A stretch of DNA of 64,000 nt, taken from Patagioenas fasciata (lineage: Eukaryota; Chordata; Aves; Columbiformes; Columbidae). Under the pieces are notes generated by a model, which did not search any database, was not told the origin of the DNA, and was given only the letters and a program-made list of their open reading frames with translations. Made by a program: the position numbers and the translations under genes. The first letter of the stretch is position 1; each line of letters opens with the position of its first letter. Of this stretch, positions 36,201 to 48,900 are shown one piece after another. The stretch spans positions 42,869,001 through 42,933,000 of the forward strand of contig NC_092523.1 in assembly GCF_037038585.1 (NCBI RefSeq), in the 5' to 3' direction.

Positions 36201-39200
36201 CTGTCCGTACCAGCAGTGCTGGTCAGGTGGTTAGAGGCAGTGGTCCTTTCTGAATCTGCAAAAATTTTCCATGAATGTGTGCGTTCCCATCCTGTATAAG
36301 GAATAAAGCAAGGAAAGAAGAACAAATAAAATGGACCTAGATGTAGCTGTTACTGGACATTATAAAATAAAGAGGAAAGGGCAGTTTTGTGCTACGTAAA
36401 CTTTCCTTGATAATATAATATATGGTGTGGGAGAAAAAGTGGTGTTACTGTAGGTTAGCTGCATGTAATCAACGGTAGTTTGAAAATTCTCTAACTTGTG
36501 GAGGTTTTGGTTTATAAAACTTAAATCCATTTTTTATATTCCCTTCAGATGCAAATAATAACTTCGTATTTTTATAAAATGTGAAACAATTGTTAAACTG
36601 TTAAAACTTCATATTAGGCAGAAGTGAGTGCATTTTTGGAAAACCAAACTATATGATACAAAGTTTACTTTGTTTCATTTATAGCAATGTGATTGTGTTT
36701 TGTAGAGAAAAAAATGGTAGTTCAAGCCCTAAGACTTCAGTAGAATAAAAAATATAACTTAAGTTTGGCAGATCAAGGAGGATAGGATGTACTGGGAATG
36801 TTTCTATGATTGCCCGCCAGCAAGCAAAATCCAAGTTTGGATTATTTGTACCTTCAAATGAACTTTTCTGTAGACAAAGTTAGATGTCAGACAAAAAGGG
36901 TATGTAATATTTGACTGTATTAAAATACTGGACAATGTGGGACATAGTGGAAGAGCTGGGGTACAAAGTACTTCAGAACACTCAACAGCTTCAGTGAGTC
37001 TAATCTATTCAGCAGCTTAGTTTGAGAATCTAAAAAACAGAACTTTGTTTCATTTGTGATTCAGAACAACACCCTTTTATGTTTATCTCTGTTGCAAAAT
37101 TAAGTTCTTTAAATAAGGTAGTGGTCACTGATTTCCTGTAAGGCTTTCAATTTTCCTCTGAGGAACAGTTTCTCTGTCCTTTTTGCTGTTTATAAATGCA
37201 TTACAATTAACTACTCCCTTGTGTCGTGTTATATTTTTTTACTTTACTTTGCATTATGCATCCGTAGAGGGGACAAGCTGGGGAAGGGAAGGGGCACCAC
37301 GATTCTGCAGGAACTTGTGGAAATGTAATCAGTGTGGCATTGTATGGTTAGGACTCCCAGTGAAGAGAGGTAGCGGAGAGCTTCTGTGCATGTCATAATT
37401 GTTTTGATCATGTTGGGTCACTGAGTGAAAAAATATTTGAGGTGAAGAGTGTACTAATTCTCATTTTCCAGTTTCTGCCCTTCAGCTCTCTAAAGGAGAG
37501 GAGAAGAGATTGCAAATGAAAACACAGTGAGGGAAAGCCAGGCCATATTTGCAGTCATGGGAGCAGCTTTCTTGACCTCCATGGAGTGTAGTTTATGTTG
37601 TGATGGCTTGATGACTGCAAGTCTCATGGGAGATAGGGTTCTTCGTGCACCCCCCTTCCCACAAGGTATTATTCTCTGAAGTTTTTTCCAGATGGAATTT
37701 TTGAAACACCACTGATGTTATGGAAGAAAAGGACTTCTTTAGCATGGAAGAAGGGTTCAAAGAGGAAAAAAACTTATTAATACATTTATTCAGATGTAAA
37801 ATTGATGAAACACAAGTCAAGCTAGATAGACATCTAACCTCAGGGACAAAATTTTTGTATGACATCAAGTAGTAATAAAATAAGGACTAGGATAGGATTT
37901 CTAGCTAAAGGAGAAATGAACTTTTGGAGCCGTATTCTGGCAGGACAAGGGTGCACGTGTGTTGCATGGTCAGAGTTTTAAGGTGAAGCCCAAGCCCAGT
38001 GTAAGACATTGTAGGACTTTATAAGTGTCATGAATGGAGGCTTGGAGAATAATGTGGACTGCAGCATTAATCCTGGTGTATTGCTGGAAATCATCACGTG
38101 GAACCCGTTTGTGCAGCAGAAGAACATGAGATGAACTCCAGCTCTCTGGTTGTTAGAGTTGGCTGAGTGCAGGGGCAGCTGCAGTGAGGTCTCCATTGCT
38201 CTGGATGCCATCAACTGGAATAGGAGAAACCCTTGCTCAGAAGTAGGCTGTGGAGTGAAAGTCCCACATGTTAGCACCAAGTAGGGTGTAACAGGACTAA
38301 ACATAATTATACTTGCCTGATCTTGGGCCTCGATAGGTAGTAGATGACTGTGGTTCCCAAGGGAAGACCTTGGGCTTCAACAATTCCAATATGAGAAACT
38401 GGCATCAAGCTGTGTGACCAGTCCTTGCCATGTAATCTATAACTGCAAGCACATTCCTGTCCTGGCCTGTGGTGGACAATATGCTACTTTACCTCAAGCT
38501 CAGGGGAGTCTGTGCTGCTTCTTTGGAGAGAAACCCTGAAAAGTGGCTCCTGAGTAGCGATCCCTTTTAAATGATGTCTGGTGTCTTCTCACAGTGGTAT
38601 GGTGTCTTCTCATTAAAGTCCTTGAATGAAGTGCAGCCAAACACAGGTCAGCTAATGTGACCAAGTTGTTTTTCTGAGGCGTAGTAATAATTCCAGTGCA
38701 GTGTAGAAAATTTCTCTATGTAATAACAGTATCAAATTATCCTTTTCTGTGCTAACTCTACATCTGGATAAACAGTCATTAAAGAGTCAGCTTATGGATG
38801 CAGTTTTTGTGGAGACAGATGCTTTTCTTTAAAGCTGATAAATGTTTTCAATCCTGTAGAGTTATGTTTAAAATGCATCTTCCTTGTTTGTATAGGATCT
38901 TTTTAAAATCGAACTGTAAAATCAGTGCCTTGGGTTAGTGAAAGTCCTAACAGACAGTTTGAGGTATTGGATGGAAGATGGCATACCTGCAAAAAAAGCC
39001 AAACCGATTCCATCTCCTCTTGTCTCTCAAATGCTGCTCTTCATAGCTGGCTGGATGTGTTTTTCTGTGGTGCTGAGAGAAAGGGACTGTCTGAGGCAAA
39101 AATGCTTCAAGAAAATAAAAGCTCTTTGATAAACTCTTGCGAGAATAAAGAGCTTCATTCAACTTTGCAATCATATATGGATACACTGAAGTTGGTAGGG

Positions 39201-39539
39201 TGGGTGACTTAAGGTAGAGCAAAGTGTGGGAAATCAAATTCTAACAAGAGGAATATGTGAAAATGGTCTTTGCAGCCACACACAGGGGAGGAGGGGAAAA
39301 GAAACAGCTGAACCTCAAATATTTTCTTGATGGGTTTGTGACATGAGCAGTCTCTGCACTTTGTGAGAAAGAGTTTTCTGTTTTTTTTTGTCTTTTGAAT
39401 TGTATTTGTAGTAATCATCTGCTGATTTTATTCTGTCCTCCTGTGAAAAAACTTTAATATAAACCCTGTTCAGTCAGTAAGTGTTTGAAAATAGCCATGT
39501 TTTATTTAAGAGGAAGGGTGCCTCAATTGCATGTGTTTC

Positions 39540-39960
39540 TCTTTGAAAGAGAGTGAAAGGCAATGTTACAAAGAATGAATTTTGGCAAGCGGGAAGAAGG
39601 CTTGAAGAGAAATGACAGAATGTGTGAGGGGCAGTTTTTATCCCTACTGAAAAGGTGATTGAGGAGCTTAAAGAGGAAATTATAAAAAGAATTTCATTGA
39701 GAGGAAGATGAAGGTAAGATTATAGAAAATGGAGAAAAGCCTAAGCAAACCGAAGGAAAATGAAACTGTAAAATCTGAGGTAGGGGTAGGGTGGAAGTGA
39801 AAAGGAGGGGACGAAATATCTATGAGAAAAGAAGATTGATATGAAGGAGGTGAAATGATCAGAGTGGAAAAGTAGTGGGAAAGGGACAGAATTGAGATAT
39901 GGAATGAAAGATGATGATCACTGTATGTGGAATGGGAAAAGAAAATTTTGTTTTAAGCAT
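39540..39960. repeat. long purine-rich stretch
   Basis: About 400 bases with strong A+G excess on the plus strand (GGAAGATGAAGG, GGAGGGGACG and GGGAAAGGGACAG types). It is not a tandem repeat. It ends close to GC-richer sequence preceding the candidate LTR at 40,209. Confidence 0.7.
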
Positions 39961-40208
39961 ATACTGTGTTTAACTTTTCAAAAACCTTTTCTTCCCTTGT
40001 GCTACGGGAAAATATTGGGCCAGATGCGGCAGCCTGAGAAGGGTGAGGCTGCCATATCTCCATTCCCCAGGTCCCACCAGCAGCAAGGCTCAACATGCGT
40101 CCCAGTACACATGCACTCACATGTGTGCCTGTACCCACTGCTGGTGCTGCACCGTGGACATACGTGTCCTTGTCACCCACACCAGGCTGACTGACACTAA
40201 AGGCCACT

Positions 40209-40679
40209 TGCCCCGATCTCTCAGTGGCAGGCAGCCAGGTGCGTGGGCAGTCTGTTCCCAGTCACTGCGCTCAGACCCTCATGCACACAGACATAACGTA
40301 TAGAGAACCCCACCCAGGAAAAGAGTTAGAAAGAATTTAATAACCAGATAGTACAGACTACAGATAAGGCACATGGCACAGCCAGGCCAGTGAACCAAAC
40401 AACAAACTCTTTGCATGTAGCTGGCCCTTTTTATCCACTTATTCTTCTGTTTTCTCGCACTTGTTCCTCCCCAAATTGTGTAAATCCATCCCTGTCCCTG
40501 CCTTTGGTTCCTCCTGTCAACATCCCGTAGTAAATCCTGTGCAATCCCCAGATGCCATTCCCCTGTGTTCCATAATGTGTCCTACACGCTTGGGCAGTGA
40601 CCCACCTCTGTTATCTGTCAATATCTCTATCAATATCTGTCTGATATTGACTCATTGTGATGGGTTTCACACCTGAACA
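40209..40679 (-). mobile_element. probable LTR, minus strand
   Basis: Read on the minus strand the block begins TGTTCAGGTGTGAAACCC. It has a TATA-like GGATAAAAAGG (plus-strand 40,427-40,440), then ATTAAA about 90 bases later as a possible polyadenylation signal, and then GC-richer sequence, which together resemble U3-R-U5. A left end at 40,209 is suggested by TG on the plus strand there. The adjacent bases would place TGG at the start of a primer-binding site, but I cannot match a tRNA. The GC-richer flanks (40,020-40,208 and 40,680-40,930) may be more of the element. The family is not recognised with certainty. Confidence 0.5.
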
Positions 40680-42068
40680 TTGGGGCTGAGGGAGGGGTCT
40701 GGATGGGACCTCCATTCCTCCAAGTCCTTAATTTGTGTTCTTGCTTGCATTTGCATCACTGTGGTCCTCTGGACTTGTACAGATGGGTCACTGATGGGCT
40801 CCCATGATGGGCCTGAGAGGAACTGGGCAGGGTATTATTTGGGCTGCCCCACCTGCCATTGTCCCTCTCTGCTCTTTTGCTGGGGTGCAGATGAACTTCT
40901 ATCACATAATCTAATAGTATACAGCCATCTTCATTTTCTATGGGAATTTTAAAGAATAAACTCATGATGAAAATATTTGGCTAAATAATAGGTAGCAATG
41001 AAAGAAAAAAAAAGTATTGTTTTAGGGCACATGGTTGCTGCCTCCTTGGTTTGGCTTTATGCTATGGAATACAAAACATGTTGTATGACTTGTTGAGTCT
41101 AGTTAACTTAGATTTTTATTTTAAAACTTGAAAGGGATTATTCTTCAGTTAAAGTTCTAGTCAGTAGCATTAAGTTACAATCCAGGTAATGATAATAGTT
41201 ACAAAGCAAAAGCTGATGTGTGCTTGTGATTGGCTGTGGCAATGTAGTGGGACGGAATTAATTTTTTCCCAGTTGCCACCAACATTTCTTTATGCATCTT
41301 TAAGAATACTAGATTACTTCTAAAGACTGTAACCTTTGTAATTACTTCTTTTAAATCCACGCTTGCACATATGCATGTTCTGCAAAGCTGTCATTTAGAT
41401 AGACTTGAAGCCATGGAAAAATGATCATGTTCATCATTGCAATTAGGTTTTTCACCACTGTAGGACTGGAGAAAAGAACCTGCACAGAGAAACTGTCAAG
41501 CAGAGTTAGACCCTGCAAAGAGTACTGTAGTAAATAGCACACAGTTAATCAGATATGTTTACAAGAGTGGGGATGAGGAAACATTAAAGATACGGGTTTA
41601 CCTAAAAGCTTTTTTGTGCACCACATTTTACACCAAGTGATTTCAATCGCCTACAGGAAAAGTGATACAAGTATGGAAATGGAAATTAAGGTGGAATCTG
41701 AGTGCAGATCTGATGGAAAGTGGAGCAGCTAGCTAATTAGGTACTAACAGGGCAGTGTACTTTTTTTTTTTTTTTTAATAAAGAGAGAAAAATTAATCCA
41801 GGCAACTGCAGGATTATGGCTTTGACGTCAGTGTTGCTCAAGTTCTTAAACTGCTTTTGGAAGAAAGGATAGTTCTGTGCATAATGGTAAAAGAAAATTG
41901 GTGAAAAGTATTAGGAATTTACCAGAAACTGGCACTAAGGAAGTGTGACAGATCAAGGGCCCCTTTGCCTCAGATGTGCTCATATAGCTGTTTGTATATC
42001 TAAACTGTAAATAATATCAATTCTAATTTTAAGAAACAAAGCATACTGTCAATGTTTTTGACAAAGAG
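40680..42068. other. non-coding sequence
   Basis: The first 250 bases are GC-richer than the surroundings and may belong to the retroviral element to the left. The rest is AT-rich with a T run at 41,761-41,776. No gene is recognised. Confidence 0.6.
41761..41776. repeat. poly-T run
   Basis: Sixteen consecutive T. Confidence 0.85.
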
Positions 42069-42262
42069 TCATAGAATAGTTTGGGTTGGAAGGACCTTCA
42101 AAGGTCATCTAGTCCAGCCCCCCTGCAATGAGCAGGAACATCTGCAACTAGATCAGGTTGCTCAGAGTCTCATTCAGCCTAGCCTTAACTGTTTCCAGGG
42201 ATGGGGCATCTACCATCTCTCTGGGCAACCTGTACCAGTATTTTACCACCCTCATGTATCGT
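42069..42262 (-). mobile_element. CR1 LINE 3' fragment, minus strand
   Basis: Starts TCATAGAATAGTTTGGGTTG, then AAGGTCATCTAGTCCAGCCC, CAGGGATGGGGCATC and CTCTGGGCAACCTGTACCAG. This is the reverse complement of the well-known avian CR1 3' region. About 195 bases remain, so it is a heavily 5'-truncated copy. A 72-residue frame here is part of the repeat. Confidence 0.96.
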
Positions 42263-45200
42263 GTCACTAGTTGGGAACTTTACTTCTTTGGTAAGTTGAA
42301 ATTTGGTAGGGTATATGAGTACTCTATAAATGAGTGGGGATAATCACAAGGAAAGAACTGCTTATTCTAAGACAACGCTGATATGAGAGCAAATACCAAA
42401 TTGACTGTGCATAAATTTACCTAGATATTAGAATAGGATTTCTAATAAATTGAATAACCTCCCAGTTGAGGGTATTTGATATCAAACCACATCTTACTGC
42501 ATTGAAGTAGACTCTAAGAAATTTATAAAGGAGCTTTCATAAAGATAAAGAGATGCCTGCCAAAGCAAGGAACTAAATTTGTGGAGCAAAGGAAATATTT
42601 TCTGTAGTATTTTCCTGAAATAAAACTCACATAAAGTGAATGCATCAATATAATGCAAGTATATTTGAACAGTAGATGCAACTCTTTCTCCATGATGGTA
42701 TGGAGATAGGTTTTTCAAATAGAAGCAACCAGTTTCAACAGTGGTAACAATTGGAAACAATTTGGAGATAATAGAGTTTTCCATAGAAGGGCAATGGAAA
42801 TTTCAACAAGTGGAAATTTAAAATTGCTATAAAAAGCTAGAATGGAGTTTTATTGTGTAAATGTTCTGAAATAGATATTTGAAATGATAGTTGAAGATTG
42901 TGATAAATGTTGAATACCCTTCTTTTACCCTAATCATCTATTCAAAGTTTGATTTCCTTGATAAGTGGCACTGGTCATTGTTACTTATGCCTTTTGCTGG
43001 GCTTTAAACTCCCTGTGTGATTTCTGCCAGTCTTCTGAGCAGAAATTTTTGAAGGTTTCAGCAAGGTTAGAGAGCTGAGCTGGGGGAAAAAGATAACTGT
43101 CAAATGCTGTTAGAAACTTCCACACTCTGATGCTTCAGGACGGGGCCTTGAAACAAAATGGATCGATTCTTGTGCAAGGAATGTGTTTCTCCCCTTCCTC
43201 AGAAGATTTATTTGCTTGCGGAAAATAACAGACCTTGAAAACACCTGTTCTTGTGCTGGGAAGACTTAGACTTTATTGGCTAAAACATCTCTAAAATTTA
43301 ATGGCTGGGTCAAAGCAGGATTTTTCTGAAATCACAAACGTTGAGTCATTTGGGCTGTGGGAGATGAAGGTGTGAGCAGCCCTGCTGCCACATGCTGCCC
43401 AGGAGCTCTGGAAGAGAAAGCTGCTTAGATGGAAGAGTCATGCGAAAGCAGGGACTAGGAGGAGAGAATTACAGGGAAGAGAACAAACCCGAAGAGATGA
43501 GTGCTTGAAACCTGAGGAGTGGAATTGTGGGAAGGGGAAGTATTATTCGGAGTCCAGGCTAGAAAGGTGATGTGCTGAAAAATAAAATAAGAATTGATGT
43601 GGTAAGATGCGATTCAGATGAGGATACTAAAGGGCAGGGATGAGAAGGAGCTAGTTAAGAAGAACATCAGCTCATCACTGCCTGTGCAGTTTTAGAGGGT
43701 GAAGGAGGACAGTCAGGTGTGCCCAGCCAAAGCCAGGAGTACAACCCGAGGTGCTCGTCTGGTGGCAGTGTAGACAAAATGTCCCATTGATTTGAGTTTT
43801 TGGTCACATTTTATTACAGGAGACACAGTTGCTCTGCAGGTTTCTTGGGTGTATGTGAATGTGTGTTACAACTGCATGTAATACCTTTTCCATACTTTCT
43901 TCCCCCTCTCCATAGAACATTGTTCAGCATTCTGATGTGCTGGGGACAAATCAGAGCTGTATGACATTTTTATCTGTACGGCTCTTGCCTCATTTTATTG
44001 TGCATGGTGAATGAGGCAGGAATTACTAGAGGAGAAGTGGTTTTTTAGTCAGACAGCTAAATGTTACTCTGGAGATATGGCTTATATCTTTTTCTAGGTA
44101 GGTTCTGTTTGATGCTGATCAGAGTATTTGCGGTTGTGTATTTTCACTGTGTATTTCTCTCTTTTTCTGGATGCCCTATCTGAAAGTCAGGATCTAATCT
44201 GCAGAAGAGTTACATTATTGGATCAGAAGTTGAAGGAATCTTAGTGCTTGTTTGCTGTAGAGGCTGTGCCAGCTCTACCTGTCAGTGTCTGGAGATTGTC
44301 CTGAGACAAGTATCATATCTATATATTTAGTAACCTTCAGTCTTATTAAGGAAATGACACTCCATTCATATGAATGCCTTTTGGTTTATCAGATTGATAA
44401 AAGAAAATTCTGCTGTTGCTTTTAATAATTTAGCCTCAGACCTAGCTTCCTACTTACACATTAATGGGTAGCAGTGTGAAGCTCACTCCAGTTCACTTTC
44501 TGCTTTACTCTGTAGTGCCATGGTCTCTGTAGGGCCTTAGCAGCTGTACGAGTTTCACTGTTGTTTCCTTGAAATAGCTATTATAGAGCTGGAAGGTTCT
44601 CCAGGCTATAATAGTCCATTGGCTATGCAATTCTGTAATGGTACTTCAAGCATTATATTGTCTGTAATTCCTTGTGCAATCATCACAGGTCTTACTGCAT
44701 TACTTAAAAACGCACAGGAAGAATGCAGATGGTTTACCGGAAATAGACAACAGAATAGTCTATTTTATATATATATGTCTTATTTTTCCATTTCACCTTC
44801 AGCTGAATAAGAATTGCAGCCTATTTTTGGATCTCTGAATTACAACTTTATGCCTCACTATCTCTACAATAATTCTCCTGAAGTGTAGAAAACTTTGTTA
44901 TTGCAAAGCCAATAAATTACACACTTCTATGCTGACAAACTAGTAAGAATTGTGACAGGCAATTTTGTTTTTTTTGGCTAATAATAGGAGAGTTTCTTCG
45001 TTTCACCAAAGAACAAATAATACAGAGGAAATCTGAGAACATGGTAATTAATTCTCTGAGTGAAAGGGTTCCTTCTCTTGATGTTATAAACAAAAAGAAA
45101 AAAAGTAATAAAAATGCTGTTTAAAATAGAATTAATATGCTGTGTGTTATTTACATCTTCTAATGATTTAGATCACTTGTGAATGGGGAAATACCAGATA

Positions 45201-45749
45201 TGATGGCCTGCAAAATTGACAGAGAAACTAGGCAACCTCTGGTCATGACTTTTTTGCGATGACAAAATCTGTTATGGAAATAAGTTCTTTTATGGTAAGT
45301 TGTTATGGAAGAACATGTCCTATACTTTCTTGAACTATTTATAAAGTAATTTTTTAAGAAAACATTTTTTAAAATAATTGAATGAGATTGTAAGAAAGAT
45401 AACAAAGAGATACGTGCTTATTTACCTAGGCTATAGGATGATGAGATAAAAGAAGATGTATGTTCCCCAAACGACACGTTTAACTTAGAATTCACGATAG
45501 TTTTTCCCCTTGATAGTAACAAAAAATAATGAATCGTGGTTATCCGATTCTCATCCATTTTTTCCCCTCGGTAGCACAATTTCTGTAACCTATACTGCAT
45601 AAAATAGTGCTGAGCCAGGAAGCTTAATGAAATATTTACATGAACACTTAACTAATAGACCTAACTTTTAAGATTTAACAGACCACCTGCTCAGCAACTG
45701 AAATAGAGCAATGCTGGTTCCAAAACTAGCGTAGTTATTCATGGCCAAG

Positions 45750-45938
45750 GAAGCATCTAGGGTAGAGATCCCAGAAAACTGTTTTCTTATCCCATTAATT
45801 CTTTTTGGCCTTTTCAAAATAATTATTTAGTTGAGAAATCATATAACTTCCAAATGAAAAAAAGGATGGCGATGGAGGGGAGAACGACATGAGAAGAGGA
45901 ACTGGTAAAAAGAAGCATCTTAGGGTAGCATCCCAGAA
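45750..45938 (+). repeat. pair of dispersed 27-base direct repeats
   Basis: GAAGCATCTAGGGTAGAGAT... at 45,750-45,776 and GAAGCATCTTAGGGTAGCAT... at 45,912-45,938 align over about 27 bases with one single-base indel each way. The 135 bases between them are not repeated. Confidence 0.7.
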
Positions 45939-48900
45939 TGCTCTCACTTAACTGTGTCCATTATGCAGCTTGCCATCTCTCTCTTATAAGCCTGGTTAGA
46001 AAAGACATAGATGGTGCTGGTCCTGGAGAAGTTTGTTTGTACTCCTCTGTGTAGATGTCTTTTGTGTACTGGAGAAGCATGTGCTGAAATGAAGGAGGAA
46101 AAAGCAAGGAAAGGTGGCAGTTCCACATTGCCAGCCCATGTCATTCCATCTGTGGAGGTTGCCAAGATGAGGTCTTTGGCTGTTAGTAGGACATGAAAAT
46201 ATTTGAACTCTGAATGTGGAGGCTTTTTGGTCTCCTTTATCCTGGCCTTCCACAGTTAGGAATTCAAATATTCTTTTACTTGTTCAAGTATTGTGTGACG
46301 TTACTGCCTATTAGGGACCTATACTTTGTTTGTAGTAGATAGGTCATACTAAAGTGATTTAAAATACCAGTTGTCGTAATCCTGAAATTCTTTAGCCCGT
46401 GCTAATGTGCTTTTATAGAGGGCGGAATTGCTTCAATATTTGTTCTGTGTTTGGAATTAAAACCAAAAATTACTTTCTCCAGTTCTCTCCAGAACCTTGA
46501 GCAAAGTTATAGAAAAGGTAAAAACCTCTCTTCCCAGGATTAAATGTATGCCTACATGCCATATGAAATAACAGATTTGTAGAAGCGCCATTTGTTGACA
46601 TCCATCAGAGACTATATAGGTGTATGTATGTGTATTTAGTTGAACACTTTCAGCTGGGGAATAACATGTGGCAAAGAGGCAGTAGGGGAAGCTTAAGTGG
46701 CACAGGGTCAAGGAATTTTATTTATTTATTTTTAAATCTTGCTGCAATCCCTTTTCTCCAGTAAGCTTCTCAAGATGCTTTCTGTCAGAGTCAGCTTTCA
46801 TTTACAGCTCATGTGTTTTGAGGCTTTTTTCAACCCTCTCTGGTGGCAAAATAGCCGATTTGCATTGCAGATTCTGGTGAAGTTTTCAAGGTTCTTTTTG
46901 CTCCTTGTAGTACAGGGTCAATATCTAGAGATAGAAAATTTCAGGAACAGGTTCTTTCTTATCCACCATACTTCTGAAGTGTTTACTTGCTTTTTAACTT
47001 TTTACCCACAGAGAAAGCAATATGGTTGATTTTCAGTCCTGATACACTCCGGGAGTTTTGGTTTTTTAGTTCCCTCTGTAATATGTCTCTGAATTTCAGA
47101 AATATTTTAGCCCTTCTTCTTTGCAAACCTGTTAGAATATTCTGATTGCTTTGCTTTTTGCAGTTCCCTGAATTGTTATATTTGTGGTTGTGATCATAGT
47201 TATGGTTATAGATTCTATTAAGTCTCATAATGGCACTAAGGTAATGGCATTGCTAAACACAGTGGACAGCAGTTCTGTATTTCCAGGCTCTCACAACTGC
47301 TATGCTTGATATTCTCATACTCTATATAAGAGTATATGAAGTAAACCTCAGCCATTGTTATGACCAGAAATATCTGGCTTAACTGCTGGGATTTTTCTTC
47401 CAACTGTACAGATCTAGGTGTAGACAGGCATATCAAGATAATTTTGACTCTATATGTCCCAGCAAGGACTTTAGCCAAATAAAATAGATACATGTTTCAA
47501 GTATAACATCAGATAGCAATTAAATGCAATGTTTTGTTTTGCAGGGGTGTAGGTTTCTTGTCAGACCCAGTTGCTACACTTCCACTTTTGTATTTAAAAT
47601 AGTTTTCAAGTTTGTTCAGTCGGTGACAGTGGCATGGCCTATCCTCTCTGCCTGTGTCTAGAATGAGATGAGATCTATCAAGTAATAAGCTAATGCCATT
47701 TCAGCAGCTTTTATACAACACATACCCATTACTTTTTAGGTTCACCTGCTCAGACAGGCAATGAGTAGAAGACTGTAGAGGAGATTCAAAATCTGAATAG
47801 TCATATGAATTGGAAAGAGCCAAAATAATTAAATACCCAAATAAAAACCATTCACAAATTAACTGTTAAGCAGTAGATATGGGGTTACAAACAAACTTAC
47901 AGATTCTTACCGTAACTCCTACTAACCGCTTCTGATGTGAACATGAAAAAATAAGATGCATTTTTTTCCTGCACAATGATAGTAATTGTTCTTCTCAAGT
48001 GGACCTGAGAGGGCTGATGTTCTTCACAGGTAAAGAATGTAAAGTATCCTGTTAGACCAATTGCTTTTATGTTGAAGCAACAGAGGACATGTTTTCCACT
48101 TCTTCAATATGATAGTTAACCCTACTGTCATATAGCTACTATGTTAGTACCACATATAACACTAATTATGTGTTAGTAGTTACCACCAGGAAAAGACTGT
48201 CATACTTTGTGGCAGTGTACAAATCTCAGTCAGTGTTGTAAGTGGTGACTCTTTCTTTCCATAGACAATTGCAGCATCCTCACCAGACAAACACACCAGT
48301 TCTTACTCAGCTCTGAGGCTGCATAAACAGGCACAAGTTCTGCACATCTTGCAGAACACAATTTGAATATTTACTATTTTGGACTTCATGGTGCTGAAAA
48401 AGTGAATATTTTGCCACAGCTCTTATTACTACAGTGTCAAGCAAGATCTGGTTTTGACAATGTTCAAGCTGAAATAACTTACTGCTTATTTTTGGCATAG
48501 TATTCAAAAAGTCAGGAATCAAACCATTTTATCTGGCTTTCAGTCAGCATTTTAAGCTTAGGCTTCATGCTTTTGTCCTGTAACAAATGTTATAAAGATT
48601 GCAGAACTGGCAGGTACTGCAAACACTCCAAAAAAACAAATAGAGGCTTTTTCAGCTAGAGAAGTATTTGACAATTGTGAGCATTTCTGCCAGGAAGCAT
48701 TGCTAGCATCCAGTTAAGGAATTTTCTGTAACAAGAATTCCCTGAATAGTTTTATATGTAGGTTGGAGATTGTTTGATTGACAGCATACCTTGTACACAA
48801 AGCAATAACAAATGGTTAATTTAGGTCTTTTTTGGAAAGCCTGGCTAGATCTGCTGCTCTAATTGCCTTTCTGGACATCAGTGTTTGTTTACTTACAGGA

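Larger units (their letters stand above)
32281..40208. other. AT-rich non-coding sequence, probable intron 1 (proximal)
   Basis: If the CpG-island gene runs rightward this is the start of its first intron. No exon is recognised. It contains an A-rich run at 33,159-33,200 and a purine-rich stretch at 39,540-39,960. A 95-residue frame at 38,925-39,212 follows a weak acceptor-like site (TTTGTATAG, ending about 38,894), but its start is GTG, no good donor follows, and I recognise no family. Confidence 0.65.

Noticed and set aside
38925..39212. 95-residue plus-strand frame after an acceptor-like TTTGTATAG
   Set aside because: GTG start, no good donor at its end, unrecognised sequence and overlapping frames of similar length on both strands.
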